DNA of 64,000 nucleotides from Gimesia maris (GCF_008298035.1 NZ_CP042910.1:3425001-3489000), one strand, 5' to 3'. Shown: positions 1 through 9,643, counted from the first letter of the stretch. Notes: generated by a model from the sequence alone, not told the origin. Program-made: numbers and translations.

Positions 1-347
1 GACCAGTCGGCAACGCTCGTGTTGTAATAGTTATCGGTAAACGTGTACTGGTTGTACAAGTTGGCGAAGTCCAGATAAGGCAGGATGTAAACGCTCCAGG
101 CCCAGCCTCGGATCTGCACGGAAAACCCGCAAGTACTGTCCGCAATCAGTGAGCCGGGTGGGAATACGGAATGGGTGTCGTGATAATTGTGTAAAGCCAG
201 GCCTACCTGTTTAAAGTTATTTTTGCAGGCAGAGCGGCGGGCTGCTTCCCTAGCCTGTTGAACAGCCGGCAGGAGTAACGCGATCAGGATGGCAATGATG
301 GCAATCACGACCAGCAACTCAATCAATGTAAAAGCTCGTCGGCGCAT
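1..347 (-). CDS. DUF1559 family prepilin-leader protein (partial)
   Basis: The reading frame starts at an ATG at 347 and is still open at the left edge of the window, so only about 115 N-terminal residues are visible. It opens with [18 protein letters not shown], a type IV prepilin-like leader with the Phe-Thr-Leu-Ile-Glu processing motif, followed by the [15 protein letters not shown] helix and the C-K-N-N region typical of DUF1559 proteins, a family greatly expanded in planctomycetes. These proteins are thought to be exported and to assemble like pseudopilins, but their role is not established. It is the first of three DUF1559 genes in the window. Confidence 0.9.
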   Translation of the reverse strand, partial: MRRRAFTLIELLVVIAIIAILIALLLPAVQQAREAARRSACKNNFKQVGLALHNYHDTHSVFPPGSLIADSTCGFSVQIRGWAWSVYILPYLDFANLYNQYTFTDNYYNTSVADW

Positions 348-848
348 GATAAATCCTCGATTCAAGTAAGAAAGTATAAATAAAATCACTCAATCAGAGA
401 CGGAGTGTTTGTAGAATAAAAAAACTGGAATCTTAACCGAGAATAAAGCGCAACTTAACCTATGCCAATTCGTAATAGCGACATCTCAGTTCGTCTTTGC
501 GTCAAACCAGATACACATGCCCTGCCCCTTCATAATCGCAGCCAGACACTGCGATACAACTTAAGCTCCTGGAACTAATGAGGAAACTGCGTTAATGTTC
601 CTTTTGAATTACTGTCCTGCATTTAACGAGTTTCACGGACAGAATTGAGAGGTCGGACTGACATGGATCAATTTCCGATCAGATCAATGTGAAGTAAAAC
701 CTTTTAACGGTCGAATTACAGGACGTCTGAAGAAACGAATGAGTTTATTGGATTACGCCTGAGGTAACCCGGCGGCGGCCGAAAGACTTCGATTTTCAGT
801 TGCCGCGTGAACGAGTGCTCGAGTTCACGGCTTTGTTATTTTGCTCGT
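348..848. other. Intergenic region with one hairpin
   Basis: About 500 bases with no convincing coding sequence on either strand. A hairpin lies at 806-829: seven-base arms CGTGAAC and GTTCACG with an inner three-base GAG/CTC pairing. It sits just beyond the stop codon of the minus-strand gene at 849 and may end its transcript, but no uridine tract follows on that strand, so it is not a classical intrinsic terminator. Confidence 0.4.
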
Positions 849-1379
849 TCACTTCCAGAATTGCCACCACTGTTTTGGTGGCGTGCCCACAAATACCGTC
901 GGCGGTGCAATTGTTGATTCACGAAGCGAATCTGGATCGCAACCACCATTCAATGCGTTGTTTACGGCAGACAGTTCCGCGCTGCGAATGGAAATTGCTT
1001 TAAATGCTTCGTTGTAATCGGGCGATCGCTGATAGATGTCTACGACGTTCTTTGCCCAGATGTATTCAAATTGCTCGGCAAATGGCTTTTCTGTTTCACT
1101 CTTCGTCGCCAAATCGTATTCGACGAATGTGTCAGAAACATTGACGCCCAAGTGCGTTACTACAACCCGCCCGAATGCCAGCGGCACGAATGTTACACAA
1201 CCAGTTGCGACAGATTGTTCTGTACCAGAAGTGAGTAGCCTCGCTTCGATCTGGTCATCCGTTAAGTTCGGGGCTTCACGGACAAGATCAACGTATGCGT
1301 GAACGGCCGCATCGAGTTCGCGGAAGACCGGGTGCAGAGTCGCTAAGCGAGATTCGCGTTCGGCAGCAACATCTACCAT
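849..1379 (-). CDS. Hypothetical protein
   Basis: A 176-residue soluble protein of no family I recognise. A TTG start five codons upstream (1394) is possible, but the ATG at 1379 has AAAGGG seven bases before it and is preferred. The N-terminal half is rich in acidic and alanine residues and predicted helical (residues about 1-55); the middle has beta-strand-like stretches such as VTFVPLAFGRVVVTHLG. It ends in a tryptophan-rich tail, KQWWQFWK, a kind of C-terminus often seen in small bacterial proteins. No signal peptide or membrane segment is visible. An inverted repeat at 1449-1470, about 70 bases upstream, could be an operator for it. Confidence 0.65.
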   Translation of the reverse strand: MVDVAAERESRLATLHPVFRELDAAVHAYVDLVREAPNLTDDQIEARLLTSGTEQSVATGCVTFVPLAFGRVVVTHLGVNVSDTFVEYDLATKSETEKPFAEQFEYIWAKNVVDIYQRSPDYNEAFKAISIRSAELSAVNNALNGGCDPDSLRESTIAPPTVFVGTPPKQWWQFWK

Positions 1380-1448
1380 TCGTGCCCTTTGCAAAATAAC
1401 CGGTATTAGTTCTTCTATGATACCCCAGCGGTTTCATATCACACATAG

Positions 1449-1470
1449 ATGCTGGATATAATGCCAGCAT
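1449..1470. promoter_or_regulatory. Inverted repeat, candidate operator
   Basis: Perfect seven-base inverted repeat ATGCTGG-N8-CCAGCAT. The spacer contains TATAAT on the plus strand. It lies about 70 bases upstream of the minus-strand hypothetical gene starting at 1379, so it could bind a dimeric regulator. No regulator gene is adjacent, so the function is inferred from symmetry and position only. Confidence 0.3.
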
Positions 1471-2045
1471 GCTGTATATGATACGATGCAATCTTAGATT
1501 TTCAATATGTAACTTTATTCTTCGTTTTCGCGAATGTCTACTAAACTACTCATAACTCGTTGTGGTCTATCCAGGGTGAATTCGTTATTGTCGTATTCGA
1601 AATCAAAATGACTTATTCACGTTTATGGTGACAAAAACCGGAGTAGCATTAAACGTTGCTACAGCACCGCCACGAGAGTGCCTCCCAGTGACTGAAGAGA
1701 TTGTTTCTTGATCACGCACTGCTGGTCGTGGCCGAAATCCACTACCCGGCGGTCCCTCAAGAGCTTTTGAACGAGGCCATCGCCTGGCTGGGGCGCGACT
1801 CGGGATCGTCAAAAACGAGTCGCGGCAGTGTCTCATGTATTTAGTGCTATGTGAGTTCTGACGAAATTTAAAAACTACTTTTGTAATTGGCCTTACAGGC
1901 CAGCAGAGTTTACGCAGTTTACTTCATGTTTAAGTATTACCTCTGCTGTGTCTCCAATTAAAGGTTCTAAGTCCGTGAGTTTCTTCCGAGTGTTGAGTTC
2001 GTCACGCAGGACTGAAGCTAATTTACGAAACGTGGAAAGTCCCGA

Positions 2046-2273
2046 TTGTCAGCAGTTATTTCTGGTATCACTGTTGAACTGTCAATTGATATTTCAACGG
2101 TGGCTTCAGAGACCGACGTGAGACGTGTATTTATCATGCAGTTGAAGTGCGCGCACCAGATTGAAAATGCGGAACTCGCTGAAATTCCAGGGTGTGCGGA
2201 AGCAACCGTCCGTCGTTTATGGCATGGATTACAGGAGACCGCCAGTCAGCATGCTGATACTACAGATGATTGA
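2046..2273 (+). pseudogene. Possible remnant of a sigma-factor region 4
   Basis: A 75-residue reading frame whose second half reads AELAEIPGCAEATVRRLW, which resembles the helix-turn-helix of ECF sigma region 4 (pattern: regulator-entry helix, G-C-S/A-x-A-T-V-R-R recognition helix). The upstream part does not look like regions 2 or 3, and no clear ribosome binding site was found. The surrounding 1380-2669 stretch is otherwise without convincing genes, fitting decayed DNA. The assignment is tentative; it could equally be a small DNA-binding protein or chance. Confidence 0.25.
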
Positions 2274-2300
2274 CACGAAATCGCTTAGAGGATGAGTCTA

Positions 2301-2347
2301 CGCGTAAGATTATCTCTATCGAGATAAACTCACAGTTTTCTTACGCG
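2301..2347. repeat. Nested hairpin in gene-poor DNA
   Basis: Two nested perfect inverted repeats: outer arms CGCGTAAGA (2301-2309) and TCTTACGCG (2339-2347), and immediately inside the 5' arm an inner stem TTATCTC-tatc-GAGATAA (2310-2327). The remaining 11 bases form an asymmetric unpaired strand. There is no T tract directly after it, so it is not an obvious terminator. It lies inside a gene-poor 1.3-kb region (1380-2669) in which I see little else. It could be a structured RNA, a protein-binding site or the end of a lost mobile element. Confidence 0.4.
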
Positions 2348-2669
2348 CAGATTTTACTGGCCAATTACAGGGAATTATTGAAATGCTTTTACAATTCTGG
2401 GATGGGGCTTGAGCCAGCATCAGGAAACGATAACCATTCTTCAATGCTGTTTGTCCCATGAGCCTTCTCTCCTGAAAAAAAGGCAGAGTAATCGCTCGCT
2501 CCGCTTGATGATTGCTCATAAAGTAGAATGTAATCATAGGATTCATTTAGTGTTACTTTTTAAGTCGAATCTGATTTGATAGTTAAACTTATCTTTGATT
2601 CCAGAATGAGGGACACATTTAAACCTGTTTTATTAAGGTTAATACTCTGATCCCATTCAAGAAAACTTG

Positions 2670-4262
2670 CTATTTCAGCATCCGCTGCAGATTGATTGCT
2701 TCCTGGTCACCCAGATCTGCATTCGACTGCAGGACTCGCTGAAACACGGCACCTCGCCCTCCCGCATCCCAGATCAGTTTGATGCATTTGATGGTCCGTG
2801 GATCCTTGACGCTTGAATTCATGAAGAAATGCAGTTCACTGTCGAGGGGTTTATCGGGCGTATTCGAAACCAGAACATCCAATGGTCGATAACTGGTTCC
2901 GGAAATGACAGCATTCGGATCACAGCCCTTTTTGAGTAATGCTGTTACAATCTCCGGGTGAGCCCAGTAAGTGGCAGCATGCAGAACCGTCCAGCCTTCA
3001 ACTTCGTTATCAAGCACCGCCAGGTCGGCTCCACTTTCAATCAGTTTCAGTGCCTCCTGAGTGTCTCCATATTTAATGGCGCGATACAGGGCATAAGCTT
3101 TCTCATATGGCGTTTCGGGAGTGGACAAAAGCAACTCAATGGCTTGTGGGTTCGGTTCAGGTGCCTTTTCAATTTCTCGACGCATCGCCGAGATCAGGCT
3201 CAAACCGTTTCGGACCAGACGATACTCCTGCTCCACATTCACGGCGACCCGAGAGTATAGCGAATAGACGATATAGCGATTCCCAAAGGCGTCTGTCCGT
3301 TCACCTGTTGGAACGCGTTCCGGGGGCAATCTGTTATGCTGATCCAGGCTCGCTTTTAACTCACAATAACGTCTTCGCAGAGTGTAAGACACGTTCTCCA
3401 GTTCACGTAATGTGTGTTTACGCAGAATCCCCAGCATCGAAACTCCCAGGCTTTGATCTCTTGCTTCGGTTGAGAGCAGATTCAGCACCCCCAGCCGCGC
3501 ATAACGATCGAGTTTTTGCAGTTGCCCGACTTCTGAAGGGGGGCCGAGTGAAACAGTACTCGTAAGTCGCTGGTCGACTTCAGCAGACGAAGTTACTGAC
3601 GGATAACCAACGCCGATCTCAATAATACAGCCGGAAATGCGTGCCAGATAAAACCGAAACGATCGTTTCTTTTCAGTCTGACTCCCATCCAGTTCAAACG
3701 TGGACCATCTGACTCCCATCAGCTTGACATCGGGCGTGTCGTCTCGCAGTTTTAAATCTCCCAATGCACCGCTCAGCCATTCTTTTCGGTAGGTCATCAG
3801 AGACGGCTGAATCTGGCTCAAATCGCCGGGATAGCTGGGATTCAGCTCAATTGAAATCATGGAACCAGACTGGTGTGATTTCGGTAGTGGTTTTGCGGGC
3901 CAGTCAGAGACGCCAACAAAAACGGCGGCTCGGGCCACATCATGCCAGTCTGTTTCAGGAATTCTATCTGGTGGAAATATTTCTCCAGCCCGATTTGTGA
4001 TAATCGGTTCTGACTGGCTCTGTTCCCAGTCCGCTCCCAACTTGACCATGAAGGGAAGAAAGAAGGTATTAAAGTGGATCTGCCCCTGCTCTTCTCCAAC
4101 AGGTCCGGTCTTCTTCTTTAACAGCTGATTATGTTCTGTGCCGAATGGATTCTGGATTTTGGCATTGACCGTTTCGGAATGACAGCCACATTCAAACAAT
4201 GCCCCCAGCAGCAGACAACAGATACTAATTCGTTTTCGCACCCTTTTGGTATGTACTTGCAT
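2670..4262 (-). CDS. Ankyrin-repeat lipoprotein
   Basis: A 530-residue protein. The N-terminus has several basic residues, a hydrophobic stretch and a lipobox-like ending in GCGC/FECGC, so it is probably an exported lipoprotein. The central part (about 50-370) is not recognised. The C-terminal part (about 385-480) holds two to three ankyrin-type repeats: YGDTQEALKLIESGADL, then GWTVLHAATYWAHPEIVTAL with LLKKGCDPNA. Such repeats usually mediate protein contacts. The start is an ATG with GAGGA six to seven bases upstream. It is the last of four minus-strand genes for secreted repeat proteins, each with its own upstream gap rather than overlaps. A motif at 4326-4337 shared with the region upstream of the LRR gene may be a common promoter element. 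Confidence 0.8.
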   Translation of the reverse strand: MQVHTKRVRKRISICCLLLGALFECGCHSETVNAKIQNPFGTEHNQLLKKKTGPVGEEQGQIHFNTFFLPFMVKLGADWEQSQSEPIITNRAGEIFPPDRIPETDWHDVARAAVFVGVSDWPAKPLPKSHQSGSMISIELNPSYPGDLSQIQPSLMTYRKEWLSGALGDLKLRDDTPDVKLMGVRWSTFELDGSQTEKKRSFRFYLARISGCIIEIGVGYPSVTSSAEVDQRLTSTVSLGPPSEVGQLQKLDRYARLGVLNLLSTEARDQSLGVSMLGILRKHTLRELENVSYTLRRRYCELKASLDQHNRLPPERVPTGERTDAFGNRYIVYSLYSRVAVNVEQEYRLVRNGLSLISAMRREIEKAPEPNPQAIELLLSTPETPYEKAYALYRAIKYGDTQEALKLIESGADLAVLDNEVEGWTVLHAATYWAHPEIVTALLKKGCDPNAVISGTSYRPLDVLVSNTPDKPLDSELHFFMNSSVKDPRTIKCIKLIWDAGGRGAVFQRVLQSNADLGDQEAINLQRMLK

Positions 4263-4325
4263 TCGAGTTCCTCATTCTCAGAATTTGGATTGAAATTTCC
4301 TGGTTCCTAAATAGAGAACGCAGGA

Positions 4326-4337
4326 ATTGGACTCGAA
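4326..4337 (-). promoter_or_regulatory. Shared upstream motif, copy 1
   Basis: On the minus strand this reads TTCGAGTCCAAT and is followed after four bases by GCGTT. The same arrangement occurs at 9493-9504 upstream of the LRR gene. It lies about 64 bases upstream of the ankyrin lipoprotein start. The repetition before two co-oriented genes for secreted repeat proteins next to an ECF sigma gene suggests a shared promoter or operator; this is inference. Confidence 0.35.
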
Positions 4338-4454
4338 AATGATAATTTGAAGACGACATTTGGGAAGATGCATCGTTTCAAACGTGATCCACAGGATGAA
4401 AATGTCACAGGCACAAACGTGCCGGCAGAAGTGGCCTTTGACAGAGTAGTAATC

Positions 4455-5858
4455 TCAGTCGACGATAATTTTGCGTAACAGATTTTGCGCCAACAGATGA
4501 CCGGGGCTGAGTTCCAAGGCTTTGTTGAGATCATTAACCGCCTCTTGTCGCTGTCCCAGGCGGATGTAAGCCAGAGCCCGGTTGTAACAGGCTTCGTAGT
4601 TCAGCGGACTGATTTCAATCGCCTGATTCAGATAATGGATGGCCCGTTTTTCCCCGCCACAGGCCAGATAGCAATTGCCCACATTCATGATAAAATCAGA
4701 CTGAAACAGCACCAGTGTCTGATCTCCATAGAGCCGCTTCAGCAGACGCTGCTGTTTTTTGATGGCAGATAATCCGTCGAGAAAATAGACGATCGCTTCT
4801 TTATGCTTTCCGAGACAGGCCTTGAGGCTGCCCAGGGAATACAGCGCCACGAGATCAGCAGGCGCCGCTTGAATACGGCGCTCAAAATGTTTCAGTCCGG
4901 CATAGTCAGCCGCCTCATCAAACAGCATGACATACCGTTGATGAACCCATCCCGGTCTCTCAGCCAGGTAAAACCAGTCACCCGATTCATGCGATACAGT
5001 GTAAATTTGACCGGTGTGAACCTGACCTTTGACTTTGGTCCCCTCTTTCAGGTCAGCAGATGCAAGGACGATCACTTTCCTCCCTACAGGGTCTGGGGGC
5101 GGCCCCTGTTTTTTCTCAACTGCTTTTTCAATTGCGATATCCTCAATCAGATTTTCTTTACAGTTATTAATCTGTGATTCTTTCGTTGGACCGGAGGCAC
5201 GCTCTGTTTCCCGGTCAAAGTCGGCCAGGGCTTTCTCGTACTGTTTCAGATTCGCGTAAACATGAGCCCGAGTATGGTAGCTATCCGTTTTGCCCAGCTC
5301 ATCAATTCTGAACTGAACCGATTCCAGCCGAACCCAGTGATTTTTAATCTTTGTAACGGCCCATTGATACGCTTTGTCATAGGCTGGCTTGAGCCTCACT
5401 GCCGTTTTTAAATCGGCAAGCCCCTGGTGCTCCCGTCCCATCTCAACCAGCGTCTTCCCTCGATACAGATAAGCGTGGGCATATTCATCATCGAGAACAA
5501 TCGCATGATTCAATTCCGCGAGAGCCAGTTCATACGCTTTCGTTTCGTAGTGAAACCGTCCCTTCTCAAAAAAATGATGTGGATTACGCGGATTCAGACT
5601 TTCCGCGATCAGCATATCGGTAATCGCCCGCTCATAATTCTTCATCGCGGCATAGACCACTCCCCGATCATGAAAGTTCAGCGAGTTCTGCGGATTGACA
5701 ATGACAGCCTGGTCATAGATCCGAATCGCCTGCGTGTAGTTCCCCGCCCGGTATTGCTCGTCAGCCAGTTCGCGAATCCGGTCCTGTGCGATACTGGGGC
5801 TCGAACAACACAATAAAAGCAGTCCATGAATTAACAGAATGGATCGCAATGTGGGCAT
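4455..5858 (-). CDS. Secreted TPR protein with SH3-like domain
   Basis: A 467-residue protein starting at the ATG at 5858 (AAAGG seven bases upstream; an ATG five codons earlier lacks a site). It begins with a signal peptide ending near SSPSIAQ. Tetratricopeptide repeats fill residues about 25-160 (for example YRAGNYTQAIRIYDQAV, then AMKNYERAITDM and ETKAYELALAELNHAI). The middle (about 260-315) contains an SH3-like module with GTKVKGQVHTGQIYTV and WFYLAERPGWVHQRYV. Further TPR units follow to the C-terminus (YNRALAYIRLGQRQEAVNDL). TPR and SH3-like units both mediate binding, so it is probably an envelope scaffold. Neighbouring genes also encode secreted repeat proteins. Confidence 0.82.
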   Translation of the reverse strand: MPTLRSILLIHGLLLLCCSSPSIAQDRIRELADEQYRAGNYTQAIRIYDQAVIVNPQNSLNFHDRGVVYAAMKNYERAITDMLIAESLNPRNPHHFFEKGRFHYETKAYELALAELNHAIVLDDEYAHAYLYRGKTLVEMGREHQGLADLKTAVRLKPAYDKAYQWAVTKIKNHWVRLESVQFRIDELGKTDSYHTRAHVYANLKQYEKALADFDRETERASGPTKESQINNCKENLIEDIAIEKAVEKKQGPPPDPVGRKVIVLASADLKEGTKVKGQVHTGQIYTVSHESGDWFYLAERPGWVHQRYVMLFDEAADYAGLKHFERRIQAAPADLVALYSLGSLKACLGKHKEAIVYFLDGLSAIKKQQRLLKRLYGDQTLVLFQSDFIMNVGNCYLACGGEKRAIHYLNQAIEISPLNYEACYNRALAYIRLGQRQEAVNDLNKALELSPGHLLAQNLLRKIIVD

Positions 5859-5944
5859 GAAGTTGCCTTTCATAAAGTTGAAGTCAGCGTATTGATGTTC
5901 TTGATAAAGATGAATACTCTATGGGCAAGGAGTCTCTGAGGTGT

Positions 5945-7342
5945 TTAGGGATTCAGCCACTTGTATACTTTCTTGCCGCCTTTGATGATTACTTCTCCAG
6001 CAACAGCTCCGACAACTGCTCCCGCAGCTAAAGTAATTGGCCCACCAGCTGATCCCACCAATGCTCCTACTGCAGCACCACCATATCCTCTTGAAGCTAG
6101 ATCGACAGCAACTTCTGCACCACGCCCGACTCGTTCCATGGGGGATAATGGTTCACCCGTAATCAAGTCATATCCGGAATATGCTTCATAAGCATTAATT
6201 GGGATGTCTGTTTTAGTCAGCGTCTTAGCGACTTCTTCAAAACCTTTTTTTATGATGCTGCTCGCCGTTGCCGTTTCTAGCGGTGGTTTGACAAATTCGG
6301 GTCGTTCGACAAGCAGGTCCGACTCCAAATCTGGCTCAGGGTCATTCTGCTGTTGATACGGGATGTCTGGAAACTCTTTCATCGGAGTTTCGGGTTGAGC
6401 AGCATGCTGCTCTTCATTGGAAGCTTTGCTGTTTTTCAATTCCTGAAAGTCTTCATAGATTTGATTCAATTCCGGATCATCATATTTCCCTTTGATCTGA
6501 TTTGATTCCGTTGTTTGCATATCATTCGGGTTTGTGGACTGGTCAGCTTGTGCCATCTCCGTTTCACTGCCCGGCGGATCAGGCTCAAAATTCGCATCGG
6601 GGGTAAGAAATCCCCCCTCGTTGAATTCAAAGCCTTCCCTCGGTTCTGGATTTCGAATCGTGGCGGGACGGGAAGCCAGGTCGAGAGCCGGCAATTGGGG
6701 AAGTGAATCCAGATCCAGCAGTTGGCCGGTCTGTTTTCCCAGATCGTTGCCCAACTGATCGGGCATGCGATTTCGAAAACGATCAGCAAAACTGCCCGGC
6801 GTTGGATTGCGTGGACGAGTGACTTTCGGCATTCGCAGTTGTCCCTGGGATTCTCCCAGAATATATCCCTGGTTGATGGCCGCCTGTCCCAGTCCCATCG
6901 TCTGCTGATTGACTTTGATACTGTCTTCAATCGCATTTTGAGGTCCAACACCAGAGGATTGACGACGTTGTGGTCGAGGAAGACGGGCAGCGAGCTGCGG
7001 ATCCAGGTCCCTGACAAACTCATGTAAAAGCTCCAGGGCATTTGTACGGACCATCGATCGTGGATTTTTTAAGACACGCTGATACTCTTCCGCTAATTTC
7101 TGTGCTAATTCAGCAAGCTGCGCGCGGTTGAATCCAAGACGCAGCTCATGAATGTTTTTCACGCCATGACGCCTGAAAAAACTCTCTGCCCCAGCGGGTA
7201 CATTCTTCTCGATACTGTCGGGTGACCGGGCATAGCTGGCTAAAAAGCGAAAATAAAAATCGACCTTTTCATCAGCATAACTCAGGGCAGGCAGCCAGCC
7301 AGATACAAAGACAGCCAGAATCATCAGCATTCGTTTCGACAT
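5945..7342 (-). CDS. Secreted protein with C-terminal glycine zipper
   Basis: A 465-residue protein with an N-terminal signal peptide (hydrophobic stretch ending near SYADEK) and an AAAGGA site before the ATG. The central region (about 110-350) is low in complexity, rich in Pro, Gln, Asn and Glu, and probably disordered. The last 60 residues contain many small residues with glycine spacing (GGAAVGALVGSAGGPITLAA and GAVVGAVAGEVI), a glycine-zipper pattern that commonly packs membrane helices or forms channels. It ends KKVYKWLNP. No family is recognised. Position among the TPR, ankyrin and LRR proteins suggests an envelope role. Confidence 0.7.
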   Translation of the reverse strand: MSKRMLMILAVFVSGWLPALSYADEKVDFYFRFLASYARSPDSIEKNVPAGAESFFRRHGVKNIHELRLGFNRAQLAELAQKLAEEYQRVLKNPRSMVRTNALELLHEFVRDLDPQLAARLPRPQRRQSSGVGPQNAIEDSIKVNQQTMGLGQAAINQGYILGESQGQLRMPKVTRPRNPTPGSFADRFRNRMPDQLGNDLGKQTGQLLDLDSLPQLPALDLASRPATIRNPEPREGFEFNEGGFLTPDANFEPDPPGSETEMAQADQSTNPNDMQTTESNQIKGKYDDPELNQIYEDFQELKNSKASNEEQHAAQPETPMKEFPDIPYQQQNDPEPDLESDLLVERPEFVKPPLETATASSIIKKGFEEVAKTLTKTDIPINAYEAYSGYDLITGEPLSPMERVGRGAEVAVDLASRGYGGAAVGALVGSAGGPITLAAGAVVGAVAGEVIIKGGKKVYKWLNP

Positions 7343-7399
7343 CGTGTGTGTTCCTTTGACAAGCTTCTTTTGAGAGGGAAGGATTCTGCCATTCTGGTT

Positions 7400-9406
7400 C
7401 TAAAACGTAATCTGACAATCAGCCAATACCGTCCGCAGCTGCTGTACCCCCTGCCGGGTTACTTTCGTCCGGCGGAGAGAGAGTGTTTCCAAACCGGTCG
7501 CCTTCTGCAGTCCTTCCAGTCCGATATTACTTACCTTGGTCTTATTCAGATTCAGAGTTCTCAGCGCTGACATCTGGGTGAGCAACTCACAAATCTCATC
7601 AGAAACAGGACAATTCGTCAGATTGAGCTCGGAGAGTTTCTTGAGATCCTTCAATGACTCAAGTGTGGCGGACGAAACGCGTCCATTCTCCAGAGTCAAC
7701 CGTTTCAACTGAGAGAGGCTGGATAAAAAAGGAATTACGGCATCCGTTACTCCGGTATGATTTAGACTAACATCGGTCAGCCGGTGCAACTGTTGCAACG
7801 AAACCAGCCCGCTGCCATCCAGTCGACATCGATCCAGATTGAGCGATTCCAGTTGTTTCAAGGAACCAAGAGAGCTGACCCCCTGATCGGTAACCTCATA
7901 TGAATTAAGTGTCAGCGCTTTCAATGAGTTGCAGTTAGCAATCCACCTTATATCTTCATCTTGCAATTTTGTCTGAAGCAGATGCAACGCTTCCAGCTCA
8001 GGAAGCTGGGACAGAGATGATAGTCCCTCGCCGCCCTTCAACTGCCTGCATTCGAGCGTGAGCTCTCTTAAGGATTTCAGATGACGAAGTGGATCAAAAA
8101 AGTGTGCATCAACACGTTCAGGGCAATACACTTTCAAATTCAGTGTTTCGAGACTTGATACATCACCTATCGCCGCCAGCCCGTCTGCCTTCAACATGCA
8201 ACCGATCAGATCCAGTGTCTTCAGTTTTCGAGGCTGTCTCAAGTACTGTAATCCTTTTTCAGTGATCCGGTTGTAGTAGGAAGCCACTTTCAATTCTTCG
8301 AGCTGGTTCAGGTTTCGTAAATGAAATAAGGCCACGTCGTTCAATGATGAGTTTCCCGAAAGATCCAGCTCTCGAAGTTGGGTCAGACTGCCGAGTGTTG
8401 CCACGTCGTCCTCATCGAGTCCGCAATTTCGCAGCGCCAGCTTCTCAAGTTTTCTGAAAGTGCTCAGGTCATTCAGGTGTCTCCCCAGATGAACATTTTC
8501 CAGCCGAAGTGTCTTTAGTTGAGTGAATGTCGTAATCCGCCCCCGATCCTGATCGCTGATATTTGTATTGATCAGAGTGAGAGCTTCCAGGCGTGGAAAG
8601 AAACCAAGCCCCTCAGCTCTGCCGTAGAGATTCACTCCTTCCAATGTCAATGAGCGCAGTCCGTCCAGTCCTCTCAGCTGAGTAAAATCAATCTCGGCCA
8701 GTCTCACTTCTGATTTGCTGGGATACGGGTTTGTATAAGGTGCTTTGATTGTAATTCGCCGCGGGTTCTCCTCGTTATCAAACTCCACCTGAAAAAACTT
8801 GTGGTGCTTCAGATAGGAAACCGCTGGTGACAGAAGACTGGCTGTTTTTTGTGGTGTCATAGATCTGTTATCAGATTGTGAAATTGATCGTTTTGCGCGT
8901 CGTTGATCTTCGATAAACCAGGGAGGTAGTTCCCCCGACTTCAAGATATTCGGATTCAGAACATCTTTCTGATCTATCTCCCGGTAATACCAGCGCCAGT
9001 TTCCTGCTTCGTCCCACGCTCCCCAGCGCGCATTCCCCACTTTGATACCGGGACCGGAATAATTCACGAAGGGGGTTTTCATCTCCAAAATTTCCTGCGG
9101 ATCCAGCCATGGACCACTGGCCTGCTTCAGGCTTCCGTCCAGAAATACGAAAAATTCGCGGGAAACAGCATCGTAGCCGAGTATGCTTTTCTTCTCTTTA
9201 ACCACCAGCTTTTTCATTTCAAGCAGTTTTTTCCGAGCCTGTTCAATTACCTGCTCAGGTGCCCCCGATCCTTCCAGAATCTTGATTTTCTGTTCCAGTT
9301 TTGCGACCGTCTGTTTTTTAATACAGTTCTCACAGGCAGACAGATCGGCGGTCTGCCCCAGTAGGCTTAGAGTCAGGCACACAGGTATCAGTAAATGGTG
9401 GGACAT
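7400..9406 (-). CDS. Secreted leucine-rich repeat protein
   Basis: A 668-residue protein. It has a signal peptide ending near LGQTADLSA, then a short CENC motif and a charged helical region, an unrecognised domain (about 60-215), and from about 225 to the end roughly 18 leucine-rich repeats of the bacterial type, with units such as LTQLRELDLSGNSSLNDVAL and LKQLESLNLDRCRLDGSGL. The final unit reads QQLRTVLADCQITF, like the end of the LRR part of the kinase gene at 13.3-14.8 kb, whose tail is RFRDARPDCQVIW. LRRs form a curved ligand-binding surface. AAGGA lies nine bases before the ATG. First gene of the minus-strand row of secreted repeat proteins. Confidence 0.85.
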   Translation of the reverse strand: MSHHLLIPVCLTLSLLGQTADLSACENCIKKQTVAKLEQKIKILEGSGAPEQVIEQARKKLLEMKKLVVKEKKSILGYDAVSREFFVFLDGSLKQASGPWLDPQEILEMKTPFVNYSGPGIKVGNARWGAWDEAGNWRWYYREIDQKDVLNPNILKSGELPPWFIEDQRRAKRSISQSDNRSMTPQKTASLLSPAVSYLKHHKFFQVEFDNEENPRRITIKAPYTNPYPSKSEVRLAEIDFTQLRGLDGLRSLTLEGVNLYGRAEGLGFFPRLEALTLINTNISDQDRGRITTFTQLKTLRLENVHLGRHLNDLSTFRKLEKLALRNCGLDEDDVATLGSLTQLRELDLSGNSSLNDVALFHLRNLNQLEELKVASYYNRITEKGLQYLRQPRKLKTLDLIGCMLKADGLAAIGDVSSLETLNLKVYCPERVDAHFFDPLRHLKSLRELTLECRQLKGGEGLSSLSQLPELEALHLLQTKLQDEDIRWIANCNSLKALTLNSYEVTDQGVSSLGSLKQLESLNLDRCRLDGSGLVSLQQLHRLTDVSLNHTGVTDAVIPFLSSLSQLKRLTLENGRVSSATLESLKDLKKLSELNLTNCPVSDEICELLTQMSALRTLNLNKTKVSNIGLEGLQKATGLETLSLRRTKVTRQGVQQLRTVLADCQITF

Positions 9407-9492
9407 CGGGCGTTTTCCTTTTCTCTGGTTGTTGAACAGTCAGTTCAGGGAAATATGAAACGAAAAATCGTCTCACTCAGGAAAACGCGACC

Positions 9493-9540
9493 ATTGGACT
9501 CGAATCTGAAAAAATAGAAATTCGAATTTTTGAGTCCAAT
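9493..9540. promoter_or_regulatory. Inverted repeat with shared motif, copy 2
   Basis: Nine-base perfect inverted repeat: ATTGGACTC at 9493-9501 and GAGTCCAAT at 9532-9540, spaced by AT-rich sequence. On the minus strand the arm next to the LRR gene reads TTCGAGTCCAAT followed four bases later by GCGTT, the arrangement also seen at 4326-4337. It lies about 90 bases upstream of the LRR gene start. It may be a regulator site or promoter; its symmetry is visible, its role is inferred. Confidence 0.4.
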
Positions 9541-9643
9541 CGTGCCGTTCTATTAATCAGAGAGTTTGCAGCGCATTGCGCAAGCAAGAGAATAGCTCAT
9601 CTGAAGCCATTAACAGAAAAAGAGATATGAATGCAGCAGAACG

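Noticed and set aside
1603-1836. 77-residue minus-strand frame
   Set aside because: Arg/Pro-rich composition typical of an out-of-frame reading, and no family features.
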